Positions 1-9,100 of a stretch of DNA of 64,000 nucleotides are shown in pieces. Source of the DNA: Lampris incognitus (lineage: Eukaryota > Chordata > Actinopteri > Lampriformes > Lampridae); assembly GCF_029633865.1 (NCBI RefSeq), contig NC_079214.1, positions 22,628,873 to 22,692,872 on the forward strand, given 5' to 3'. A program made the translations under genes and the position numbers. Positions within the stretch are counted from its first letter, which is position 1. Each line of letters opens with the position of its first letter. The notes below the pieces were generated by a model that searched no databases, had not been told where the DNA came from, and saw only the letters and a program-made list of their open reading frames with translations.

Positions 1-540
1 CTGTCAAGATAAATACCCAATTGAGATATGAATGCATTGCATATGTTAGTATGTCTGTTGGGAAACGACTGACACCAAAATTAACATTTTAACAACTATA
101 ATACTGTACTGAGTTTGTGCGTGCCAGGCAGGGAGATAGAGGAGGTCAGAGTGAGTGATCACAAGGAAGTCCATTCATCCATTATCCGAACCGCTTATCC
201 TGCTCTCAGGGTCGCAGAAATGCTGGAGCCTATCCCAGCAGGCATTGGGCGGCAGGTGGGGAGACACCTTGGGACGTGATTAGCTAAAGTGATGGCACCT
301 GTGCGAGAGGGTGTTTGGCAGTGAGGGGGGCAGGTTGAAAACAAGAGAGTGAGCAGGCACGTGTGTCTCTGGAGAGCGGAGCTTGGTAGACGTTACGGGG
401 CAGGAGCCCAGTCAAGCAAGCAGGAACTTGCACTCAGAACCGGGGGGTGGGCGCCGTTCGCACGCTGTTTAGGGCTGCCGACGGTGAAGATAGTTAGCGG
501 GCTGCAGGGCGAGGTTCCTGTATTAGGCAGGGAAAGTGGG
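1..540. other. Intergenic stretch with a short teleost repeat fragment
   Basis: No gene is visible. Bases about 170-262 carry a short interspersed repeat ('CCGCTTATCCTGCTCTCAGG', 'GGAGCCTATCCCAGCAGG') that recurs at 5047-5127. This kind of sequence is widespread in fish genomes, but I cannot name the parent element. The rest may include the upstream part of the LTR ending at 900; no LTR start could be fixed. Confidence 0.45.
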
Positions 541-900
541 AGATAGTGAGGCAAATAGGAGTGCCTGTGCCACTCTCCAGCTCGTGAAGAGGTTCTCCTG
601 CTGTCTGTGGAGACGCCTCACTACGCTGGACCGGCAGACCCCCACAGCAGACTCTGGCTGACGCCGAACCAGTGCCAAAGCTCGGACCCTGAAGGAGGGT
701 CTGTACCCCCGGGAGAGCTAAGTTATATTTAAAGGTTTAGTAAGTTGCAGTTATGTTTTGTAGTTGTAATCTTTGTCAGGTGGAATAAATAAAGTTTATT
801 TTTGAATTTCCGGTTTCCTCCTCCATTCATTGTGTGCACAGTGGAAACATCCTGTGTGTGGGCGTTCCACATTCTTGTATCCAAGACAGAGTTTATTACA
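541..900 (+). mobile_element. 3' part of an LTR (relic retrotransposon, left edge)
   Basis: The stretch contains a poly(A)-signal-like 'AATAAATAAAG' near 785 and ends in 'TTATTACA' directly before a tRNA-Leu type primer binding site and a gag-like start. That order is typical of a 5' LTR followed by a retrotransposon interior. The LTR start is not resolved and the interior is cut off by about 1260, so this is a truncated old copy. No 3' LTR is visible nearby. Confidence 0.5.
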
Positions 901-901
901 C

Positions 902-920
902 TGGTGGCAGCGGTGGGATT
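902..920 (+). other. Primer binding site, tRNA-Leu type
   Basis: 'TGGTGGCAGCGGTGGGATT' is the exact complement of the 3' end of vertebrate tRNA-Leu (acceptor stem ending ...CCGCTGCCA plus CCA), recalled from general knowledge. It begins two bases after the presumed LTR end, as expected for minus-strand priming of a Ty3/Gypsy-like element. Confidence 0.6.
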
Positions 921-965
921 TTGTATCTCCAAAAATTAAATCTTGGTACTGCGTAACTATTTAAA

Positions 966-1260
966 ATGTTGGAGGCAGAAAGTAATCAGTTGCTGCAGGT
1001 GCAGAGTAATGGAAACGGTAATGATGACACCCCTTCTATTAGTGGGCACCATGTGCCCAACCAGATGCCTACCGCCATTGGTTTGACTCCCCGGCCAGTC
1101 TTCATGGCAGAAACATTTACTGGAGCGGGCCGCAAGTGGTCCGATTGGTGAGAACAGTTTGATTTTAATAGCAGAGGTGAATCATTGGGATGAGGCACTT
1201 AAACTTAAGTTCATGGCGCTCTTGTTGGCGGGCCGGTGTATGTGGCCAGCTGATAGATTT
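966..1260 (+). pseudogene. gag fragment of a Ty3/Gypsy-like element
   Basis: A 61-codon frame opens at 966 and contains 'ETFTGAGRKWSDW', which resembles the start of the capsid region in gag proteins of fish Gypsy elements. It hits a stop at 1149-1151, but coding similarity continues in another frame around 1170-1230 ('NHWDEALKLKFMALLLAGR'), so at least one frameshift has occurred. After about 1260 nothing retroelement-like follows. This is a dead 5' fragment whose pol and 3' LTR are missing. Assignment rests on motif resemblance only. Confidence 0.55.
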
Positions 1261-1630
1261 ATTTTAAGTGGGCCTAATGTTGCCTTCCTTTTTTTTTTGG
1301 TCCAATAGTGGATTTCACCATCACCCTCTTGACAGCACTCCCGTCACTTTTCCCCTTCACCAACTCCACCACCAAAACGGCTCAGGAATGGCAGTGAAGC
1401 ACTGATTCATATCCTTCAGGCGAGAATTAAGTTGGTCCTCTATCAACGTAGCCACTGTTATTTGTCCTTACACTTACTACCTTACTGCTGTTCTCTTGAA
1501 ACTCTTCCTATCCACACTGAACTGTTTGTCCTTATCATGGTGAAACGTTTTCAATAAACGTATTCAGATGAACTCATCCAACTTTCTTTACTTTTCTTAC
1601 CTGGGTAATTAAGCATGCAGAAAAAAAAGA
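1261..1630. other. Intergenic, nothing recognised
   Basis: About 370 bases between the gag relic and the palindromic transposon hold no convincing ORF, RNA gene or repeat. There is a T-rich run near 1290. An AT-rich motif with 'AAGCATGCAG' at about 1610-1620 is partly echoed near 3700 ('GAGCATGCATAA'), which may mark a shared older repeat. Confidence 0.3.
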
Positions 1631-1632
1631 TA

Positions 1633-2829
1633 CACTACCGTTCAAAAGTTTGGGATCACCCAAACAATTTCGTGTTTTCCATGAAAAGTCACACTTATTC
1701 ACCACCATATGTTGTGAAATGAATAGAAAATAGAGTCAAGACATTGACAAGGTTAGAAATAATGATTTGTATTTGAAATAAGATTTTTTTTACATCAAAC
1801 TTTGCTTTCGTCAAAGAATCCTCCATTTGCAGCAATTACAGCATTGCAGACCTTTGGCATTCTAGCTGTTAATTTGTTGAGGTAATCTGGAGAAATTGCA
1901 CCCCACGCTTCCAGAAGCAGCTCCCACAAGTTGGATTGGTTGGATGGGCACTTCTTTGAGCAGATTGAGTTTCTGGAGCATCACATTTGTGGGGTCAATT
2001 AAACGCTCAAAATGGCCAGAAAAAGAGAACTTTCATCTGAAACTCGACAGTCTATTCTTGTTCTTAGAAATGAAGGCTATTCCATGCGAGAAATTGCTAA
2101 GAAATTGAAGATTTCCTACACCGGTGTGTACTACTCCCTTCAGAGGACAGCACAAACAGGCTCTAACAGGTACTATTTAATGAAGATGCCAGTTGGGGAC
2201 CTGTGAGGCGTCTGTTTCTCAAACTAGAGACTCTAATGTACTTATCTTCTTGCTCAGTTGTGCAACGCGGCCTCCCACTTCTTTTTCTACTCTGGTTAGA
2301 GCCTGTTTGTGCTGTCCTCTGAAGGGAGTAGTACACACCAGTGTAGGAAATCTTCAATTTCTTAGCAATTTCTCGCATGGAATAGCCTTCATTTCTAAGA
2401 ACAAGAATAGACTGTCGAGTTTCAGATGAAAGTTCTCTTTTTCTGGCCATTTTGAGCGTTTAATTGACCCCACAAATGTGATGCTCCAGAAACTCAATCT
2501 GCTCAAAGAAGTGCCCATCCAACCAATCCAACTTGTGGGAGCTGCTTCTGGAAGCGTGGGGTGCAATTTCTCCAGATTACCTCAACAAATTAACAGCTAG
2601 AATGCCAAAGGTCTGCAATGCTGTAATTGCTGCAAATGGAGGATTCTTTGACGAAAGCAAAGTTTGATGTAAAAAAAATCTTATTTCAAATACAAATCAT
2701 TATTTCTAACCTTGTCAATGTCTTGACTCTATTTTCTATTCATTTCACAACATATGGTGGTGAATAAGTGTGACTTTTCATGGAAAACACAAAATTGTTT
2801 GGGTGATCCCAAACTTTTGAACGGTAGTG
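1633..2829. mobile_element. Palindromic (fold-back) Tc1-like derivative
   Basis: The element is flanked by TA at 1631-1632 and 2830-2831, the Tc1/mariner target duplication. Its two arms (1633-2167 and 2295-2829) are each 535 bp and nearly identical in inverted orientation, around a 127-bp unpaired centre. Each arm has the outer terminus 'CACTACCGTTCAAAAGTTTG', then antisense C-terminal transposase sequence (sense in the right arm, ending at stop 2665-2667, 'NGGFFDESKV'). This is fused to a 5' UTR and the N-terminal helix-turn-helix start 'MARKRELSSETRQSILVLRN'. The left arm keeps about 53 N-terminal codons and the right about 95. It has no complete transposase and so is non-autonomous. Confidence 0.85.
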
Positions 2830-2831
2830 TA

Positions 2832-5046
2832 CCTGTGAGCACCTTAACAGAGGAGGAATTCTTTGACTGAATGGTAATGTTAATGGCGTACTACTACGCT
2901 TTGCACCTGACATACCCAAAATGTGTTGCAACCCTCCTCTCAGTCATTCAAACAGAGGTACCAGGCGATGCCACCCATGATCAAGATGCCATAAGCGCAT
3001 ATAAGAAAACAATTACTGTGTGGAAATCATTCATTGAGTGATAGTGCAAATGCATAAAATGTCAGTGTTATTAGTGTGGTTATCTTTTGTTTGCACTTTC
3101 TTACAGTCATTTGTTGTCGTGCACCTGCACCTGACTTGGCTAGCTACGACATCGCAGTTTTTCTTCCAGTTTCCTCTGCTGAGCGGTTTTCCTTCCCTGT
3201 TAACGGGTATAGTTTTATTTCATTCAGAAATATTTTCCTCTGATGATCAAACAGGATAACCTTTTTTGTTCTTCAATGGTCCAAATGTTATTTCTCTCAC
3301 TCTGTCTCTAGCTCTCTCTCGCCTCTTCTGAAATGTGCTTTGCACAATAAGACTGTTACTGCTGTGAAAGCTTTCAATTGTCAATAAATGTTGATGGAAA
3401 TTTAACTTGCAGTCCTGGTTTTGATTTCGGTAAAATCTGTTTCCTGTTTTAAGATGTATGCTCTGAGATTAAGGGCTAGTTTTAAATTAAATGTGGATTT
3501 ACGCTGTTACTTGTTTCAATTAACAGCTAAATCATACTTCACTAGTATTAAGTAATTTCCACTTAAATTAGTGATTAATTTTCTTGTTCCTTGGCCTTAA
3601 TTTTGTCAGTGAGCTAAAATTAAGAATGCAAAAAAATTTGAATTAAGAATTCACAGAAAGTTAAATCAGTTCATTCACTTTCTGTGAATTCCTTACCTGG
3701 ATTATTGAGCATGCATAATGAATTAAGATTTATTTGCTAATATTCAGTGTATTTTACTTATTACTGTGCTGTAGCAGTCTGATCTCAAGTAATCTGGTCT
3801 AAAAACCAGTATTTTCTACTTATTTTGAACCTTTGAACACCTACCAGAACCTATTTATTTCTAGACTGGAATCAATTTAGTCTAAGATTTCTTGTCAAGT
3901 AAAATTACCTTGCTGCATCAGATAATTTCATTTAATCATTTTCTCCTTAAATTCAGTGTTAATTTCTTGTATTTTAGCTCATCTTTTTTGCAGTGTATAT
4001 TTTTGTTTGTTATCCAAAAATGTTGCCAATCTGTGAGTCATCAGTTGCATCTTCTGACAGGTAACTCGTCATACATTTGTAAACAGGAACTGGAATCTTT
4101 CTCCAGCCTCAACAACTGATTTGGAAACTGCTGTTACCTAGACCCCTTACAGGGAGAAAAACATGAGGCCCAAAAAGGCCCAGCAGAGGGTGTACTTTCA
4201 TGCATCATCTGGGGAAAAAAAAAAAAAAATCAACCCACAATAGACGATGGCCCAATTGTACATCACCATCACTGGGTCTATCCTTTTCTCTTCCATGACT
4301 GACCCCATTTACATCTGGTATTATCGTGGAGTCTGCAGCTGGTTGTCACCTAGATAATGAACAATCCAATGACACTTCTTCCATTTACACATGGTGTTTA
4401 TATGCATTCTTGTATGCATTGTGCCCACATTGTGATCAGATTTCATTTTTTGGCACGCACTATACAAAGAAACTAAGAGGGTGGAGAGATGGGAAATGTA
4501 TTATCAGGACAAATAGTCAAATAAAGTTGTCAAAAAATTGTCCTTGAAAGAGTCCTTTAGTTTTAGGGGTTCATCCCAATCCAGCATGTCCAATTCCCTA
4601 TTCTCCTAGGGATAACATTCCTACCTCCTGGACCATCACGTGCAAGTAGAAGGTATATTAATCTTCTATGAATATGGTTGTTATTAGTGCAATACTCTTA
4701 GGTGTAATTACTGTAGCTAACTATCGTTCTTTTTCCCCCCTGAAACTTGTTAGATAGGTACACTACTTTCATAATGCCATGTTGCATCTTTTAATACAAA
4801 CAACTCATCAACCATGTATTTTCCAAACCACTGATCTTACCAATTCTGAGAATAACAGTTTTAGTACAAGTACACAGTGAATTAACCAATAGTAGGGATT
4901 CCATCTCCTGTAAGTAAGAAGCTGTTGTACCACTGTTGTCACTCATCTAGTATTTCCATACCTGCCAACTGGGGGCTGAGTAATACTAAAGAGGTCTCAT
5001 TTTGACTGCTTATTTGAGGGTAACTGACATGATAAATATGAGACAA
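2832..5046. other. Intergenic / rps17-side AT-rich sequence, nothing recognised
   Basis: No coding region could be supported. Minor structure: a 14-bp inverted repeat 'AATTCACAGAAAGT' / 'ACTTTCTGTGAATT' around 3647-3690, and an A-run near 4212-4228. If rps17 exons 3-5 lie further left, this is intronic sequence. I looked for later S17 exons on the minus strand here and found none. Confidence 0.4.
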
Positions 5047-5127
5047 TCCATCCATCCATTATCTGAACCGCTTATCCTGCTCTCAGGGTCGCGGGGATGC
5101 TGGAGCCTATTCCAGCAGTCAAACATA
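5047..5127 (+). repeat. Short interspersed teleost repeat fragment
   Basis: The segment repeats the motif seen at 170-250 ('ATCCATCCATTATCTGAACC', 'CTTATCCTGCTCTCAGGGTC'). Two diverged copies in one window support a dispersed repeat. Its class was not determined. Confidence 0.55.
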
Positions 5128-5746
5128 TTCAAATCAGATTCAAGGATACATTTTTTACCCAAAATCTGTAACTCAGTGCGAACTCAAAAGATGAAAAAAC
5201 TTAGACGCCTAAGGATGGAAATCTTATGGTACCTCATGAATCCACTTCTTTTCAGAAAGCTACAATATGTATACAAACCAATAATTTCATATTTCTCAGT
5301 GGTGTTTAGCAGTCTCATTATTGAATTTTGTGTACTGACGCAGTTATTAATGACAGAATTGCAACTGAATTGAGAATGCCTCCTTTCCCCGAAAGCTACA
5401 CTGGAACTAACACAGACAACTGCAGGGCTGCGATCTGGGATTGGGCAGCTAAATACATGGAACATCAATAGTGTCTATAGTTCATAATGTAGATGATGAA
5501 TTTGTTTGACAAGAGTAATCTGTTTTGTAGGGCTGCAGCCTAAAGCTCCCCCCTGCTCTTTCTTATCCATGTGGACAAACAAGACAGGAGACTGCCACAA
5601 CCTGGCACAGAAATACACAGTAGCAAGGTTGTCCCTTGGATATAGGCAATACTGCTGGACAGCCTATCAAAAGAATAGGTTTTCTGGAGACACTACCAAT
5701 GAACCTATGCAACCTCTTATGCGGTCATGCACTGGCAGCGTACTTA

Positions 5747-6617
<871 letters not shown>

Positions 6618-6645
6618 CATGGTGGCTCAGACCGGTGGAAAAGAG
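6618..6645 (-). CDS. rps17: rps17 exon 1 (5' UTR plus start codon)
   Basis: On the minus strand the inferred transcript starts at a C at 6645, followed by a pyrimidine tract ('CTCTTTTCC'). This is a 5' terminal oligopyrimidine (TOP) motif, a hallmark of ribosomal protein mRNAs that couples their translation to mTOR signalling. A 25-nt leader ends in 'GAGCCACCATG', a strong Kozak context, and the donor 'GTGGGTAGC' follows directly after the ATG (6618-6620). The start site is inferred from the TOP motif, not measured. Confidence 0.75.
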
Positions 6646-6647
6646 CA

Positions 6648-6668
6648 CCGGAAGTTGTTACCGGAAGT
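6648..6668 (-). promoter_or_regulatory. rps17 core promoter: two ETS/GABP-type sites
   Basis: Two copies of 'CCGGAAGT' occur at 6648-6655 and 6661-6668, immediately upstream of the inferred TOP start. GGAA-core ETS sites, bound by factors such as GABP, are established elements of ribosomal protein promoters. No TATA box is evident. Confidence 0.6.
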
Positions 6669-6670
6669 TT

Positions 6671-7235
6671 AAAGCCAACACCAGCATGTTACCTTGGTAC
6701 ATACTGCCGACTAGTGGTGAAAATCTGAAGCTCCATCTGATTACGTGGAAGCGTGTCGGTTTATGGCCCTCATTATGGAAAGGTGACTTGCTATAGAGAC
6801 AGAATCCAGTTTTCTTTCTTACAAGTCTCCAACAACTGGACCAACCATGTTCTTATGAGCCATGTATCCACCTCCTTTTCAGACTGAGGCTGTGTATCGG
6901 GCCGAAGTGGAGGAAGAAAAAAAACAAGGAGAAAAGAAGTAATTTAAGAGTAATTGTACGATTAAGCTGTTGCTGAGGCAATGAAATGAACAACATTGAT
7001 GGATTTTTGCATATTATGAATGAGATATGTAATTCATTCACTACAATTTAAAATGACATCCAGTTTGAAAACAAAAAATGTAGAGAGGGCTTTGTTCGTG
7101 TTGGAGAAACGGTAACGCGGAGCACAATTTCCAGTTTATGAAAAAATAGCAAAAGATAAAGCTCATAGTGAAGGATGTGTTGCTGAGGTTGTTTTACGTT
7201 TCCTGTGTCGTTTAACGCACTGATCAGGAGTAACG
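6671..7235. other. Region upstream of rps17, nothing recognised
   Basis: The 565 bases between the rps17 promoter and the repeat starting at 7236 hold no supportable gene. Short frames here lack recognisable domains. Confidence 0.4.
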
Positions 7236-7586
7236 TGTCACGGCGAGAGCAGGAGAGGACCCAAACGCAGACTGCATGGACAGGCTGGACTTGCCTTGAA
7301 CAAAGCTTTAATAACACAAACACTTACAAACAGCAGGAACAGAAGGCAGGTACAGACAGCGGGAAAGCTCACAAAATGGCGTGGCGATCCAGCGACCAAG
7401 AGTCTCTGTGAGTGAGTGAGACAAAGCGACAACGCCCGACCAAGGAAGGGGTATATATAGCGGGGGGGGGGGGCAATCAGGGCGATCGGGCGCGGGTGTG
7501 CAGGACAGGGCAGGCACCGGACAGCCAATCGGAGAAAGGGGAGGGAGATTGTACGTAGGTCAATCAGGGTCACTCAGGCACACGGG

Positions 7587-7786
7587 TGTTATGTCTGCAC
7601 ACATCGACAGTGCTGCATTTGATTTGGTGCTGTTCTATTGTGCTGGGATCGATTGGTGATGCCTGCGGGCTCTGGGTTGTTTGATCGGGTCTGCCTTTGA
7701 TGCTGTGTCAGTCTAAATAAAGAATGCCACGGAGAGGTTGTGTCGAGCGACAGCGCTGTGTCCTGAAGTGATTTAAAAATACAATA
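7587..7786 (+). repeat. 5' LTR of Gypsy copy 1
   Basis: The 200-bp LTR starts 'TGTTATGTCTGCACAC' and ends 'AAAAATACAATA', matching 11846-12045. A poly(A) signal 'AATAAAG' occurs at about 7716. The unusual TG...TA ends are fixed by the target duplication. Confidence 0.92.
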
Positions 7787-7787
7787 T

Positions 7788-7802
7788 TGGCGACGAGGAT
7801 GG
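7788..7802 (+). other. Primer binding site, tRNA-Ser type
   Basis: 'TGGCGACGAGGATGG' is complementary to the 3' end of vertebrate tRNA-Ser(GCT) plus CCA (recalled). It starts one base after the LTR and contains the ATG used for Gag (7799-7801), so the Gag start codon is embedded in the primer site. Confidence 0.75.
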
Positions 7803-9100
7803 CTGATATCTCTCTCCCACCACCTGCCCCCTTCCTGGCATTACCTGGCGAGCCTCCGGTACCATGGACTCGCTGGCTACATAGTTTTGAAAATTACATC
7901 ATCGCCTCAGGGCTCGACGACGTGAGCCAGGCTAGGAAGACGGCTCTGTTGCTACACTGCTTGGGAGCAGAGGGTCATCGTGTGCTCGGGACTCTGGGGA
8001 ACGTCACAAGCTTTGACGAAGCTGTGGGACTTATGAGCACCCATTTCGCTGCTCCACAGAGTGCCCTCCTTCGGCGATTTATATTCCGTCAGCGACACCA
8101 ACTGCCTGATGAGTCTGTGCGGCAGTACGTAGCTAATTTGCGAGGGCTAGCTAGCTCATGCAAGTTTGGCGCGCTTCAGGACGAGATGGTTCGCGACCAG
8201 CTAATCGAACACACCAACAACGCAAAGGTGCGTGAGACTCTCCTGCTGGAAAAAGACGATCTGCTGCTGTCCAGAGCAATTACCATCGCACTACAGGTTG
8301 AGGGAGCAGATGCTATGCTAAATACACAGCAAGTGGCCACCTCCAGTCAAGCTGCCAACGACTCCTCCCTCTACTCACGGCTGCCCCTCGGGACGCAACC
8401 CAGCCAGAGCGAGGCGGGCGCCGACTCCACTGGGGACGTCTTGCAACTGCAACGACGGCGTTCTCGGCCCCGCCCTCAACAGTCCTGTGGTAACTGTGGG
8501 TCTCGGTCTCATGTTTCAAGGGCTCAGAACTGCCCTGCCCGTGGCCAGACGTGCCGTAGCTGCGGTAAGCACAATCACTTTGCCAACGTCTGTCGATCAT
8601 CCCCGGCTGGGTCAGAGGGCCACACCCCCCAGTCTTCAACCGCCGTCATTCACAAGGTGAGCTCTGGGCCAGTGTCATTCAAATCATGCACAGTCAACAT
8701 TAATGATGTGTGCATCCCCCTGCTGTTGGACACCGGTGCAAGTGTGTCTCTCCTGAATGTTGATACCTACAGTCAATTTTTCGGTTCACTGCCACTGTCC
8801 GCACCCTCAGCTGTCCTCTGTGGGTATGGTGACTCCAAAATCGATCTGGTTGGCTCTCTCCAAGTGACTGTCCGCTATGGAACCAAGCTGGTGCCCAATG
8901 CAGTTTTTCATGTGGCACGCCGTGGGGCCAACCTGATGGGCCTGGACCTGTTCTCCGCTCTGGGGTTCTCCCTCTTAGACACAAGGGGGGCAGCAATCCT
9001 GACTGTTGCCACACCTTGGCAGCAGAAGTGGCCATCGCTGTTTATGGGGCTGGGCTGCCTCTCCGCCTTCGCCCATCAACCTCTCCTCAACCTGCTGTGA
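7799..9100 (+). CDS. Gag-protease half of Gypsy copy 1 (frame ends early)
   Basis: The frame starts at ATG 7799 and runs to a stop at 9098-9100. It encodes a Gag capsid-like region (about residues 1-180) and two zinc-knuckle-like cysteine clusters around 'CGNCGSRSH' and 'CRSCGKHNHFANVC'. A retropepsin active site 'LLLDTGASVSLLN' follows. Gag forms the particle shell and the aspartic protease matures the polyprotein. Copy 2 reads on into reverse transcriptase without interruption, so the stop here comes from a one-base loss in a short C run near 9090, which moves pol out of frame. A small in-frame deletion near 8307 relative to copy 2 is also present. Confidence 0.85.
   Translation: MADISLPPPAPFLALPGEPPVPWTRWLHSFENYIIASGLDDVSQARKTALLLHCLGAEGHRVLGTLGNVTSFDEAVGLMSTHFAAPQSALLRRFIFRQRHQLPDESVRQYVANLRGLASSCKFGALQDEMVRDQLIEHTNNAKVRETLLLEKDDLLLSRAITIALQVEGADAMLNTQQVATSSQAANDSSLYSRLPLGTQPSQSEAGADSTGDVLQLQRRRSRPRPQQSCGNCGSRSHVSRAQNCPARGQTCRSCGKHNHFANVCRSSPAGSEGHTPQSSTAVIHKVSSGPVSFKSCTVNINDVCIPLLLDTGASVSLLNVDTYSQFFGSLPLSAPSAVLCGYGDSKIDLVGSLQVTVRYGTKLVPNAVFHVARRGANLMGLDLFSALGFSLLDTRGAAILTVATPWQQKWPSLFMGLGCLSAFAHQPLLNLL

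Noticed and set aside
2163..2450. 95-codon transposase ORF as an autonomous gene
   Set aside because: Only the N-terminal DNA-binding part is present, in an arm of a palindrome with no catalytic core.
8700..9035. Minus-strand 111-codon ORF antisense to the protease region
   Set aside because: Mirror of the coding strand, duplicated in copy 2, with no supporting motif.
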